Assembly (NCBI RefSeq): GCF_000332645.1
Contig: NZ_AMXN01000001.1
Coordinates: 434,001-498,000, forward strand
Source of the DNA: Bacillus inaquosorum KCTC 13429
GTDB taxonomy: Bacteria; Bacillota; Bacilli; Bacillales; Bacillaceae
Direction of reading: 5' to 3'
Length of the DNA stretch: 64,000 nucleotides
This document shows, one piece after another, positions 27,686 through 36,799 of the stretch; the first letter of the stretch is position 1, and each line of letters opens with the position of its first letter. The notes beneath the pieces are model-generated. The model was not told the DNA's origin. It saw only the letters and a program-made list of their open reading frames with translations, and did not search any database. A program made the position numbers and the translations under genes.

Positions 27686-28924
27686 TTATTGGGATAAAGA
27701 ATGATCCGCTTTCTGCTCATGCTTGCCGTACTTTTTATATGCGAATACACTGAGCACAAATCCGAGCACTGTGATGGCGGCGCAAATCAATCCGACAGCT
27801 GCATACCCGTATCCCACATATACAGGTCCCATCAAAGCAGAGCCTAATGTCACAGCCAGATTCGAGGCGAGACTGTAAAACGCCATAATCTTCCCGCGAT
27901 GACGCTCTGAGCAGTCACTCAAAATGGTGCTGAGCAGCGTCACCGTCAAGCTTTGCATTAATCCCCAAATAAATAGGCTGACGATTAACAGAATCATTGA
28001 AGCTGGCGCATATGCTAAACATGCCAGAAGCACGCTGATGACCCCCAGCGCAATCAAAAGGGAGCGCATTTTTCCGATGCGGTCGGCCATCTTTCCTGTA
28101 ATGACACTCATGGAAAACCCGATACCGTAAATCATGATAAATAAGCCCGCTGCTGTGTTTCCTCCGGTAAAAACGTCCTGAAGATAGGAGCCTAAAAATG
28201 AATACATACCGTAAAAACCAATCATATTACAAAAGGTTATCGTGATATAAACAGGTACACGCGGGACTTTCAGCGCATCCCGGAATGTTCCAGCCGGTTC
28301 TTCTTTTTCTTCCTTGCCGTTGTTTTTATGTTCGGCGTGGCGGCGCATTTCAAGCAAGATCAGCAAAACAACTAAAACGCCCATCAAGGCGAAAATCCAA
28401 AATGTCCATCTCCAATGCAGGACGCCGCCGATAAATGATCCGAGCGGCACACCGAAAATCAATGCCAGCGACCAGCTTGAAACGATCAGTCCCATCACCT
28501 TGCCCCTGTATGTATAAGGAACACGATCCCCGACAACTGCGTAAGCGGTCGGCACGAACGCTCCCGCAGCCAATCCCGAAAGTGCCCGGCCTAAAAAGAA
28601 GAAAAAGATATTTTGAGCTAAAGCGCATATCACTGTTCCTATAATAAAGATCATAAGTCCGGCCAGTAAACTAAGTTCTCTGGAATATTTATCGCCTAAA
28701 GGAACCAGGAGCGGCGCACCGATAAATATCATTACGCCGTAAATACTGATAGATAACGCAAGGACACTGACATCTGAGTTGAAGGCTTTTGCTAAATCCG
28801 GCAGCAGCGGTGAGATCACAAGCTCTTCAGACCCGGCCGCAAATACCCCCATCGTTAAAGCCAGTGCTAAAAATAGCGGAAAATGATGTTTTGTTTCGAT
28901 GTCATTGTTTTGTTTGCTGTTCAT
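27686..28924 (-). CDS. ywfA: MFS transporter YwfA
   Basis: This 412-residue major facilitator has about twelve helices. Motif A is PLGDKYSRELSLLAGLM and a motif C-like stretch GVPLGSFIGGVLHWRW follows. It resembles DHA1-type exporters. It lies directly upstream of bacA, separated by a terminator and promoter, so it is a separate unit. A role linked to bacilysin is sometimes supposed from position only. Confidence 0.9.
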   Translation of the reverse strand: MNSKQNNDIETKHHFPLFLALALTMGVFAAGSEELVISPLLPDLAKAFNSDVSVLALSISIYGVMIFIGAPLLVPLGDKYSRELSLLAGLMIFIIGTVICALAQNIFFFFLGRALSGLAAGAFVPTAYAVVGDRVPYTYRGKVMGLIVSSWSLALIFGVPLGSFIGGVLHWRWTFWIFALMGVLVVLLILLEMRRHAEHKNNGKEEKEEPAGTFRDALKVPRVPVYITITFCNMIGFYGMYSFLGSYLQDVFTGGNTAAGLFIMIYGIGFSMSVITGKMADRIGKMRSLLIALGVISVLLACLAYAPASMILLIVSLFIWGLMQSLTVTLLSTILSDCSERHRGKIMAFYSLASNLAVTLGSALMGPVYVGYGYAAVGLICAAITVLGFVLSVFAYKKYGKHEQKADHSLSQ

Positions 28925-29100
28925 TCTCCCTCAAACACCTCTTCCATAATCTTCTTATCATAAAGTTGAATTATAGTTTAGCATTGTTTTTTCGCAATTT
29001 ACAATCCGAACGAAACCTTTACAATTTTTATTATTTTCATTTAAATCTCAATATAGATTTTTATATTTCATTTTAAAAATAAAGAGGATTTTAACGCGTA

Positions 29101-29131
29101 AAAAAGCTCTCCGGTTTCCGGAGAGCTTTTT
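29101..29131 (-). terminator. rocABC terminator
   Basis: The perfect stem AAAAAGCTCTCCGG/CCGGAGAGCTTTTT with a TTT loop lies directly after the rocC stop. Confidence 0.9.
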
Positions 29132-30544
29132 CTATTGCGCCTCTGCCTGCTCTTTTTCTGTCGGTTCATGATTTATACGTTTTTTGAGGCTTAGATGATA
29201 GTACGCATAGCAGAAAATAATGATCGGCACGCCGCAGTACAAGCCGATTCTTTGATCCGGAATGAAAATAAGGCTGATCAATACGCATGCGTATAAACCA
29301 AATCCGAGAATCGGGACTAGCGGATATAAAGGCGTTCTGAACTCCAGGTCATTCACGTTTCCGCCTTCAGCGAGGAAACGTCTGCGAAAGAAAAATTGCG
29401 AAGCACAAATGGACATCCACGCGACAACTGTCACCATGCCTGAGATTGAGATACACCATAAATATACCGTTTCTGCAGCCATGACACTTGTCAGCAGTGA
29501 ACAGCCGGAAATGCCGAGTGTAATCAGCAAGGCATTCATCGGCACGCCTTTTTTTGTCAGTCTGGTGAGGAAAGACGGGCCCATTTGATTTGATGAAAGT
29601 GACCACATCATGCGCGACGCCGCATACAAACCCGAATTGGCAACAGATAAAATCGCCGTTAAGATGACAAAGTTCATGATATCAGCCGCAAATGGGATGC
29701 CGATTTGATCGAGCACCGCTACAAACGGGCTTTCAATGACCCCCGCCGTTTTGTACGGAAGAATGGCAACCAAGACGAACATAGCAAGCACAAAGAAAAA
29801 CAGCGTACGCCAAATGACATTTCGAATGGACTTTGGCAGTGTTTTTTCCGGATATTCACTTTCCCCTGCCGCAATGCCGACAAGCTCAGTCCCCTGAAAG
29901 GAGAAATTCACCATAACCAGCGTAAACATAACGGCCAGCACCCCATTAGGGAAAAGGCCCCTATCAGTCATAAAGTTAGACAAAAATGGCGTTTCCTGTC
30001 CGCCTTTAAAGTCAATCAAACCAAACACAGCAGCGCCGCCGATCACGATAAATAATACGATCGCTGCCACTTTGATGCTTGAAAACCAAAATTCCATTTC
30101 GGCAAAGCTTCTGACAGACAGCGCATTAATCAAAAAGATGACGATGCCAAACACGAGACACCATATCCAGATCGGAACGGAGGGCAGCCACCTTTGCATC
30201 AAAATGCCCGCTGACGTCAGCTCCAAGCCTACTGTATTCGCCCAGCTGAACCAATACAGCCAGCCGATCATAAAGCCTGTCGACGGTCCCAGAAATTTAG
30301 TAGCGTAGGCCTGAAACGATCCGGCCACCGGCATGGCAACAGCCAGTTCTCCTAAACAGAGCATGACAAGATACATTAAAAATCCGCCGATGATATATGC
30401 GGCAATGGCGCCGAGCGGTCCCGCCTGGCTGATGGTAAAACCGGAGCCTAAAAACAGCCCGGTTCCAATCACCCCTCCCAAGGCAATCATAAACAAATGC
30501 CTGCTTTTCATGCTGCGCTGCAATTCATTTTTATGATTCTGCAT
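29132..30544 (-). CDS. rocC: Arginine/ornithine permease RocC
   Basis: This 470-residue amino acid-polyamine-organocation permease has twelve hydrophobic helices and the helix 1 signature IALGGVIGTGLFLGSGF. It imports arginine/ornithine for catabolism. The start ATG is in a GGATGATG string overlapping the rocB stop; I use 30544. It is the last gene of rocABC. Confidence 0.95.
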   Translation of the reverse strand: MQNHKNELQRSMKSRHLFMIALGGVIGTGLFLGSGFTISQAGPLGAIAAYIIGGFLMYLVMLCLGELAVAMPVAGSFQAYATKFLGPSTGFMIGWLYWFSWANTVGLELTSAGILMQRWLPSVPIWIWCLVFGIVIFLINALSVRSFAEMEFWFSSIKVAAIVLFIVIGGAAVFGLIDFKGGQETPFLSNFMTDRGLFPNGVLAVMFTLVMVNFSFQGTELVGIAAGESEYPEKTLPKSIRNVIWRTLFFFVLAMFVLVAILPYKTAGVIESPFVAVLDQIGIPFAADIMNFVILTAILSVANSGLYAASRMMWSLSSNQMGPSFLTRLTKKGVPMNALLITLGISGCSLLTSVMAAETVYLWCISISGMVTVVAWMSICASQFFFRRRFLAEGGNVNDLEFRTPLYPLVPILGFGLYACVLISLIFIPDQRIGLYCGVPIIIFCYAYYHLSLKKRINHEPTEKEQAEAQ

Positions 30545-32244
30545 CATCCTTCCCCCTTCAGTTCTTGTGTCGTGATGGTCATCCGGTAGCTTTGCAAAAG
30601 GTGAACAGTGGTCTGCTGTATGAGGTGGGGCAATACGTGAAATGTGTACGGTTTATAGACTCGTTCTGTCCATTTATGACCATCTTTTCCGTATACGCCC
30701 ATGTTGATGGATGGAATATTCAGCTTGCGTATATCCTTGAACGGAATGGTTCCAATCATATTCCACCCAGGGAAGTTTCTGATAAAGGAATCAATTTCGC
30801 CATCGGTTTCGTGCAGCGATAAGAAACTGCCGTCTGCCAAGTAGGGGAAAAACTTTTTGAAGACAAATGTTTCGCCTGTCGATTCAGCGGTTTTGTCAGC
30901 CGCTTCTTTAATCACATGCTGCAAAAGCTGATCTCTTGCGCTATCTTCTTTTAAATAGTTATGCGGCAGGTAGGGAGGTGCGTAAAATAGAATGACTTTT
31001 GCGCCTTGATCGGGATCAAGCTTTTGAAGCTCTTCGATTGCCTTAAAGCATCTTATACGAAGTTCAAGTTGCTCATTGGCTTTGAATGTTTGCTCGATAC
31101 ACTGCTCAGGATCTACGCCGCGTCTTCTCAGCTTTTCTAAGTATTGCTCCAGACTGTACACTTGAATGTCCCATGATAAATGTTTCTTCGGAAGATCGGT
31201 TCTTTTTACATATTCTTCGTAATAATCTGATAATTTTTGTTCTGTGTCCCGGCACGCTTCCTCAGCGACTTCAATAAGCAGGTCCATAATTTCCTTTGCT
31301 GTTCTTTCATAAATAAAATAATTAAAATACAAGCAGCTGCTGACAGCCGTTTGCACATTATAGGCTTCTTTGTTATCACGCTGATACAAACAGGATGGGG
31401 GCAGAACCAACTCGCCTTCGATCTTTTCTGCCAGATGAATGTTATTATGAAGACGGCTTGTGATTTCAGATGAAATCAAATTTGGATCAATCCCTGCCAG
31501 CGTATCGCCAACATGGACTTCCCGCCCGTAGATGTAAAAGCAAGGCAGCAGTTTTCCCGCGGCTCCGGTGTAGATATATCTTGTCTCATCACCATCGTAA
31601 AGCGGCGTAATAAAATCTGTATTAATAGCAGCCAGATAGTGAAGCTGTTTTTCTTTTTTGAGCCGGTTCAGCTCTGAAATGCTGGCGAGAACGCCGGAAT
31701 GCTGACTCTCCTCATCCGGATTTGCCATAAACAATAGATTTCCCGGCAATGTATCGAGGTTCTCTGAAAAATGCAGGAGATTGGCTAAATGAACGGCGAT
31801 GCCGCTTTGCATATCGACAGATCCTCTTCCGAACATCCACTCGCCCGATTTGGCATCCCGCTGAACGTCTTGGTCGAACTCATAACGGCTGAAGTACGCG
31901 GCCAATTTTTCACAATCAAAAGCGATATCCTTTAAAGGGCCGAAATCTTCAATTCCGACTGTATCCAGATGGGCATGGTAAATGACAGTATTTCGGCTTT
32001 CTCCATGTCCTTCAATAAACGCAAAAATATTTTTGCGATTGTATGGGTCGTTCGGAATGGCCTGTTCCCACACATGACTAGGGTTTTCCTGAAAATAAGG
32101 ATAGCTCATGATTACTTCTTTGATGAAATCTGCTTTTGTCCCTTCTCCGACAGTGCCGTTCACACTGCTGAGACTGACCAGAGATGTTGTCAGTGCCTCC
32201 ACTCTTTCAGCCGGCTTCATGTGACTGATTTTTGTATACAGCAT
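30544..32244 (-). CDS. rocB: RocB, M20-like hydrolase of arginine degradation
   Basis: This 566-residue protein of the peptidase M20 / deacylase fold has metal-site motifs HAHLDTVG, GRGSVDMQSG and NPDEESQHSG in the first 200 residues. It belongs to the rocABC operon for arginine, ornithine and citrulline use; the exact reaction of RocB is not settled. An inverted repeat precedes it in the rocA-rocB gap. Confidence 0.93.
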   Translation of the reverse strand: MLYTKISHMKPAERVEALTTSLVSLSSVNGTVGEGTKADFIKEVIMSYPYFQENPSHVWEQAIPNDPYNRKNIFAFIEGHGESRNTVIYHAHLDTVGIEDFGPLKDIAFDCEKLAAYFSRYEFDQDVQRDAKSGEWMFGRGSVDMQSGIAVHLANLLHFSENLDTLPGNLLFMANPDEESQHSGVLASISELNRLKKEKQLHYLAAINTDFITPLYDGDETRYIYTGAAGKLLPCFYIYGREVHVGDTLAGIDPNLISSEITSRLHNNIHLAEKIEGELVLPPSCLYQRDNKEAYNVQTAVSSCLYFNYFIYERTAKEIMDLLIEVAEEACRDTEQKLSDYYEEYVKRTDLPKKHLSWDIQVYSLEQYLEKLRRRGVDPEQCIEQTFKANEQLELRIRCFKAIEELQKLDPDQGAKVILFYAPPYLPHNYLKEDSARDQLLQHVIKEAADKTAESTGETFVFKKFFPYLADGSFLSLHETDGEIDSFIRNFPGWNMIGTIPFKDIRKLNIPSINMGVYGKDGHKWTERVYKPYTFHVLPHLIQQTTVHLLQSYRMTITTQELKGEG

Positions 32245-32268
32245 AAATTATCCTCCTGATCAAAAAGT

Positions 32269-32304
32269 TGAAATCGTGCGATCCGCTAAAGAATCGCACG
32301 ATTT
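32269..32304 (-). terminator. Hairpin between rocA and rocB (possible attenuator)
   Basis: A 12-bp stem AAATCGTGCGAT/ATCGCACGATTT with a 10-base loop lies in the rocA-rocB gap. The minus-strand flank is CAACTTTTTG rather than an immediate U-run, so it may act as a partial terminator or a stabiliser of rocA mRNA. Confidence 0.5.
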
Positions 32305-32317
32305 TATTTCTCTCAAA

Positions 32318-33865
32318 TCAAAAAGCTTCGGACGTTGTTTTGGCTTGCATATGAAGAATTAAATAATCCGGGCCGCCTGCTTTTGAGTCTGTTCCGGACA
32401 TATTAAAACCGCCGAACGGCTGATAGCCGACAATCGCTCCGGTACAGCCTCTGTTGAAGTATAGGTTTCCGACATGGAAATCCTCACGCGCCCGTTCAAT
32501 GTGCGCACGATTTTTCGTCAGCAGAGCGCCTGTTAATCCGTATTCCGTGTTATTTGCAATCTCCAGCATATGATCGAAATCACGCGCTTTGCAGATCGCA
32601 ACAACTGGGCCGAAAATTTCTTCCTGCATCAGGCGCGCGTTTTCATCAACATCTGCAAAGATCGTCGGCTGAATAAAGTAGCCTTTTGAATCATCGCCTT
32701 CGCCTCCGGCCAACAGCTTGCCTTCAGATTTGCCGATTTCAATGTATTTCATGACTTTGTTGTAGGACGCTTCATGGATCACGGGTCCCATATACGTATC
32801 AGGATCTTCCGGATTGCCGAGAGCCAGCGTTTTGGTCAGCGCCACAGCTTTTTCCACCACTTCATCATAGACATCCTGATGGATGACTGCGCGGGAGCCT
32901 GCTGAACACTTCTGTCCTGAATATCCAAACGCTGAATACACGATAGAGGATGCAGCAAGGTCAAGATCAGCGTCCTTGTCGACAAGCACCGTGTCTTTTC
33001 CGCCCATTTCAGCAATGACCCGTTTCAGCCATTTTTGGCCCGGCTGCACCTTGGCGGCACGCTCATAAATCCGGCAGCCGACTGCACGGGAACCTGTAAA
33101 TGAGACAAACCGTGTTTTCGGATGCTCCACTAAGAAATCACCAATTTCCGCTCCATCTCCCGGAATGTAATTCAGAACGCCGTTTGGCAAGCCCGCTTCC
33201 TCCATGACCTCGACGAATTTTGCAGCTACTACGGGCGCTGCGTCAGCCGGTTTTAAGAGAATCGTATTTCCTGTCACAATTGCTGCCGCCGCTGTTCCTG
33301 CCATAATCGCAAGCGGGAAATTAAATGGAGAAATGACAATGCCGACGCCAAGCGCTTCGTAATGGTATTGATTGAACTCGCCTGCCCGGCTCTTCACCGG
33401 AGCCCCTTCCTTGAGGTTTAACATTTGGCGCGCATAGAACTCCAAAAAGTCTATCGCTTCGGCCGTGTCCGCATCGGCTTCCTTCCACGGTTTTCCCGCT
33501 TCCTTCACAAGATAGCTTGAAAATTCATGCTTTCTTCTGCGTAAAATAGCCGCTGCTTTAAAGAGGATATTCGCGCGGTGCTCCGGTCTTTGTTTTTTCC
33601 ATGATTCAAATGCCTGCAGTGCGGCTTGCATTGCTTTTTCAGCAAGCTCTTGATCCGCTGTTGATGCGTACCCAATGACCTCTTCTTTATTTGCCGGGTT
33701 TATGGAAACAATTTTGCGGTCCGTTTCAATTTTTTCTCCATTTATCACAAGCGGATAATGCTTGCCGAGCTGAGTGTTTACAAATGCCAATGACTCCTGA
33801 AATGCTGTTTTATTCTTTGCTTCCGTAAAATCAGTAAATGGTTCGTGCGCGTATGAAACTGTCAT
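32318..33865 (-). CDS. rocA: 1-pyrroline-5-carboxylate dehydrogenase RocA
   Basis: This 515-residue aldehyde dehydrogenase oxidises pyrroline-5-carboxylate (glutamate semialdehyde) to glutamate with NAD. The catalytic Cys is in [13 protein letters not shown] and the general-base Glu in VIAEMGGKD; the C-terminal [15 protein letters not shown] is typical of the family. It is the first gene of rocABC, behind a sigma-54 promoter and RocR-type sites. Confidence 0.96.
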   Translation of the reverse strand: MTVSYAHEPFTDFTEAKNKTAFQESLAFVNTQLGKHYPLVINGEKIETDRKIVSINPANKEEVIGYASTADQELAEKAMQAALQAFESWKKQRPEHRANILFKAAAILRRRKHEFSSYLVKEAGKPWKEADADTAEAIDFLEFYARQMLNLKEGAPVKSRAGEFNQYHYEALGVGIVISPFNFPLAIMAGTAAAAIVTGNTILLKPADAAPVVAAKFVEVMEEAGLPNGVLNYIPGDGAEIGDFLVEHPKTRFVSFTGSRAVGCRIYERAAKVQPGQKWLKRVIAEMGGKDTVLVDKDADLDLAASSIVYSAFGYSGQKCSAGSRAVIHQDVYDEVVEKAVALTKTLALGNPEDPDTYMGPVIHEASYNKVMKYIEIGKSEGKLLAGGEGDDSKGYFIQPTIFADVDENARLMQEEIFGPVVAICKARDFDHMLEIANNTEYGLTGALLTKNRAHIERAREDFHVGNLYFNRGCTGAIVGYQPFGGFNMSGTDSKAGGPDYLILHMQAKTTSEAF

Positions 33866-33912
33866 ATGTAGTCCCCCTCATGTCATGAAATATGTCTTCG
33901 CATGAATAAAAA

Positions 33913-33928
33913 TGCAAGAATCATGCCA
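33913..33928 (-). promoter_or_regulatory. Sigma-54 (SigL) promoter of rocABC
   Basis: On the minus strand, TGGCATG-ATTC-TTGCA has the GG and GC dinucleotides at -24/-12 spacing. It lies about 50 bp before rocA. In B. subtilis rocABC is transcribed by SigL with RocR. Confidence 0.88.
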
Positions 33929-34016
33929 ATATTTTGTCTCTTTCTAAAAAAACTTGTTGAATTGTACAGAAATTTGTCTAACAGGAGAACACCTTTCTCT
34001 ATTTCCAATCCTGAAA

Positions 34017-34033
34017 CGCAAAATTTTTTTGCG
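34017..34033. promoter_or_regulatory. RocR-type upstream activating sequence 1
   Basis: The dyad CGCAAAA-TTT-TTTTGCG is one of two similar elements 44 bp apart, upstream of the rocA -24/-12 promoter and just downstream of rocG. In B. subtilis this region binds RocR and serves rocABC from upstream and rocG from downstream. Confidence 0.75.
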
Positions 34034-34060
34034 ATTTTCGCTTTTCCCGCAAAGAATAAA

Positions 34061-34076
34061 TGCAAAATTTTTTGCG
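34061..34076. promoter_or_regulatory. RocR-type upstream activating sequence 2
   Basis: The dyad TGCAAAATTTTTTGCG is nearly the same as the element at 34017-34033, and both sit between rocA and rocG. Confidence 0.75.
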
Positions 34077-34104
34077 ACAGAAGGGGATATCTCCCCTTCC
34101 GAAT

Positions 34105-35379
34105 TTATACCCACCCGCGGAATCGCGATGCTTCTGCCGATTTTCTGATGCCCGTCATGTAAGCCGCCAAGCGCATATCCACTTTATGTGTTGCCGCTGT
34201 CTGATAAATCGTCTCGAACGAATTGACCATGACGTTTCTCAGTTTTTCTGCGACCTCTTCTTCTGGCCAATAATATCCTTGGTTGTTTTGCACCCATTCA
34301 AAATAAGAAACCGTGACGCCGCCGGCACTCGCCAGAATATCAGGCACGAGGAGCACGCCTCTTTCATTCAGGATCTTAGTGGCATCAATGGTTGTCGGGC
34401 CATTCGCCGCTTCGACGACGATTGACGCCTGAATGTTATGTGCGTTTTTGGCTGTGATTTGATTGGCGATCGCGGCCGGCACTAAAATATCGCAATCCTT
34501 TTCAAGCAGCTCCTCATTTGTGATGACGTCTGTAAATAAGTTGGTGACCATGCCGAAGCTGTCCCGCTTATCGAGCAAATAAGGGATATCAAGGCCGTCC
34601 GGGTTGTAGAGCCCGCCATGGGCATCCGAGATCCCGATCACCTTCGCGCCGGCATCATGCATGAATTTGGCCAGAAAGCTGCCAGCGTTTCCAAAGCCCT
34701 GTATGATGATGCGCGCGTTTTGCAGCTTGATCCCTTTTTTCTTAACCGCCTCTTCAATACAAATCGTGACGCCCTGTGCCGTTGCGGTTTCCCGGCCTTG
34801 CGATCCGCCTAAAACGAGCGGTTTCCCTGTGATAAAGCCCGGAGAATCAAATTCCCGCAGCCGGCTGTACTCATCCATCATCCATGCCATAATTTGCGAG
34901 TTGGTGTACACATCGGGAGCCGGAATATCCTTTGTCGGACCGACGATCTGGCTGATGGCACGGACATATCCCCTGCTCAGCCTTTCCAGTTCTCCGAATG
35001 ACATTGTCCGCGGATCACAAATAATACCGCCCTTTCCGCCGCCGTAAGGAAGATTGGCAATCCCGCACTTGAGCGTCATCCAAATGGATAATGCCTTTAC
35101 TTCCTCTTCATTGACTTCAGGATGGAAGCGCACGCCTCCCTTTGTCGGACCAACCGCATCATTGTGCTGCGACCGGTACCCTGTGAACACCTTGACGCTG
35201 CCGTTATCCATTTTGACCGGAATGCGGACGGTGAGCATTCTCTGCGGCTCTTTCATGAGTTCATACATATCGCCCGGATAGCCCAGCTTTCGAAGGGCTT
35301 CCTTAATGATCGTTTGGGTAGACAAAAATAAATTTAGAGCTTCTTTTTCCTCATCTTTCGCGACTTGCTTTGCTGACAT
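34105..35379 (-). CDS. rocG: Catabolic NAD-specific glutamate dehydrogenase
   Basis: This 424-residue enzyme deaminates glutamate to 2-oxoglutarate. The glutamate-binding lysine region is KCGIANLPYGGGKGGI and the dinucleotide fold contains IQGFGNAGSF. The ATG at 35379 follows GAGGTG by six bases; a GTG three codons earlier overlaps that ribosome site. RocG also binds GltC in B. subtilis. It has a sigma-54 promoter and a cre between promoter and gene, so it is induced by arginine and repressed by glucose. Confidence 0.96.
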   Translation of the reverse strand: MSAKQVAKDEEKEALNLFLSTQTIIKEALRKLGYPGDMYELMKEPQRMLTVRIPVKMDNGSVKVFTGYRSQHNDAVGPTKGGVRFHPEVNEEEVKALSIWMTLKCGIANLPYGGGKGGIICDPRTMSFGELERLSRGYVRAISQIVGPTKDIPAPDVYTNSQIMAWMMDEYSRLREFDSPGFITGKPLVLGGSQGRETATAQGVTICIEEAVKKKGIKLQNARIIIQGFGNAGSFLAKFMHDAGAKVIGISDAHGGLYNPDGLDIPYLLDKRDSFGMVTNLFTDVITNEELLEKDCDILVPAAIANQITAKNAHNIQASIVVEAANGPTTIDATKILNERGVLLVPDILASAGGVTVSYFEWVQNNQGYYWPEEEVAEKLRNVMVNSFETIYQTAATHKVDMRLAAYMTGIRKSAEASRFRGWV

Positions 35380-35415
35380 CTTTTTCACCTCATTGTTTTT
35401 TTGGCCGCTTGAAAA

Positions 35416-35429
35416 TGTAAGCGCTTTAA
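35416..35429 (-). promoter_or_regulatory. CcpA cre site of rocG
   Basis: On the minus strand, TTAAAGCGCTTACA matches the cre consensus at 13 of 14 positions. It lies between the sigma-54 promoter and the start codon, a roadblock position. Confidence 0.8.
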
Positions 35430-35478
35430 AAAATCAACCGGCCAATTCCCTTCTTCAGTGGATTCACCCTTATGATCA

Positions 35479-35494
35479 TGCAAGATCCGTACCA
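35479..35494 (-). promoter_or_regulatory. Sigma-54 (SigL) promoter of rocG
   Basis: On the minus strand, TGGTACG-GATC-TTGCA has -24/-12 spacing, about 100 bp upstream of rocG. No RocR-like dyad lies upstream of it, consistent with activation from the downstream sites. Confidence 0.85.
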
Positions 35495-35509
35495 GTTTTT
35501 TTAATCAAC

Positions 35510-35541
35510 AAAAAAAGAGACTGAAAACATCTCAGTCTCTG
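35510..35541 (-). terminator. yweA terminator
   Basis: The stem AGAGACTGA/TCAGTCTCT is followed on the minus strand by seven U, 15 bp after the yweA stop. Confidence 0.88.
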
Positions 35542-35555
35542 ATTAAATCTATTCA

Positions 35556-36020
35556 TTAACGAGGGTCAATCACCAGCTGCGTTTCGGCATAAAAACTGCC
35601 GATTCCCAAACCGTTTACAACATCGCCTTTAATCGTGTAAGTGCCTGCGCGCGGAAGGGTTTTGCGCACCATGACAAGATCAAATTCGGATGCCCCTAAC
35701 AAATCAAGCGTAAGCGGGAGTCTGACAGTTTTTCCATCGTTTAAGATCTGTGTTTCTTTCAGCGTTCTTCCATTCACTGAATCTCTTGTTGTAGCATGGA
35801 ACCCGTCAGGAAATTGAAATTCTACCGCGCCAAGAGAAAGCACCGCATTTGGTTTATATGTCACTTCAATATCAGAAGTGGTCCACTCTTTTGTGCTGTT
35901 GATCGTTTTTACCTCAATTGTTGCGGACTGCGCATGAGCTTGGCCTGAAGGAAGCAAGATTGATAGTAAGACAGCTGAACTGATCAATAATGAAGATACG
36001 AATGAAGTTCTTTTTAACAT
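35556..36020 (-). CDS. yweA: Secreted BslA-like protein YweA
   Basis: This 154-residue exported protein has a Sec signal peptide MLKRTSFVSSLLISSAVLL..., probably cut after AHA (residue 30). The mature part is an immunoglobulin-like beta domain paralogous to the biofilm hydrophobin BslA, with leucine-rich cap segments (AVLSLGAVEF; LPLTLDLLGA). It lacks the C-terminal CxC motif of BslA, so it should not form the disulfide-linked assemblies that BslA makes. It is monocistronic. Confidence 0.9.
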   Translation of the reverse strand: MLKRTSFVSSLLISSAVLLSILLPSGQAHAQSATIEVKTINSTKEWTTSDIEVTYKPNAVLSLGAVEFQFPDGFHATTRDSVNGRTLKETQILNDGKTVRLPLTLDLLGASEFDLVMVRKTLPRAGTYTIKGDVVNGLGIGSFYAETQLVIDPR

Positions 36021-36343
36021 GACATTTCCTCCTCAAATCACTGTTGGGATTGGCCAGAGCGTCCTCTGCAGAAAAAGCGTTTTTTCGTAATTCGCGAATT
36101 ACCAATTCTTTTTCTTAAAAATTAATCTATCATCATTTTCCATGGAAGTAAATGCTTTTTTAGGAATATTAACACTTGGAATCATTTGAGAATATCATCC
36201 TGTTTACACAAGGTTCAAATGGATGATTTTCTCTCTTTTTCTAGTAACATCATCCTGTTGTTTCCTATCTTTTAGCCCATTTTGAAAAAAGGACAAAAAA
36301 AGTCGAAGATGCCTCCGCTCTCCGATTGATCACGTTCCTATTT
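36021..36343. other. yweA-spsL intergenic region with 16-bp palindrome
   Basis: This 323-bp AT-rich gap holds the yweA ribosome site (GAGGAAAT) and a perfect palindrome GTAATTCGCGAATTAC at 36087-36102, about 70 bp upstream of yweA. I see no convincing promoter, gene or strong terminator for spsL in it. Confidence 0.5.
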
Positions 36344-36799
36344 TTATCTATTTTCGGTATTCCAGTTAAAACCGATCGTTTCATCATTCCATGGAATTCT
36401 TTTTTCATCAGGCTGATCCGGGTTATACGACATGGTGGTGAAGTAGATAATCGTCAGCGGCGTCTCTCCCAGCACTCTGTACCCGTGGGCCACCCCTTTT
36501 GGGATCAATAACAGCATCGGGTTGTCTTCACCCATATAATAGACGTCAGTTTCTCCTTTTGTCTTTGAATCCTCTCGAAGATCGTAAAGGACAACCTGAG
36601 CGTGGCCGGTTGGGAAGAACCAGAGATCATCCTGTTTCTCGTGATAATGAAATGCTTTAATCACACCCGGATAGCTTTTCGACCAAGAGGCCTGACCAAA
36701 ATGCTCAAGAAGGTTCTCATCATCCCGAACCAGCTCGGCAAAAAAGCCTCTGTCATCACTATGCTTCGTCAATTTTTTCACCTTGACTCCATCAATCAC
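36344..36799 (-). CDS. spsL: dTDP-4-dehydrorhamnose 3,5-epimerase-like protein
   Basis: This 151-residue cupin protein of the RmlC/WxcM-related group (KAFHYHEKQDDLWF; PKGVAHGYRVL) is the last gene of the spore polysaccharide operon. The start is taken as GTG at 36799, eight bases after AAAGGAG, overlapping the spsK end. A longer reading frame has no ribosome site. With spsI, spsJ and spsK it gives the four steps of dTDP-rhamnose synthesis. Confidence 0.9.
   Translation of the reverse strand: MIDGVKVKKLTKHSDDRGFFAELVRDDENLLEHFGQASWSKSYPGVIKAFHYHEKQDDLWFFPTGHAQVVLYDLREDSKTKGETDVYYMGEDNPMLLLIPKGVAHGYRVLGETPLTIIYFTTMSYNPDQPDEKRIPWNDETIGFNWNTENR

Noticed and set aside
34060..34425. 121-codon plus-strand open frame opposite the end of rocG
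   Set aside because: It is antisense to conserved rocG codons and has no start signal; its upstream part runs through the RocR sites.
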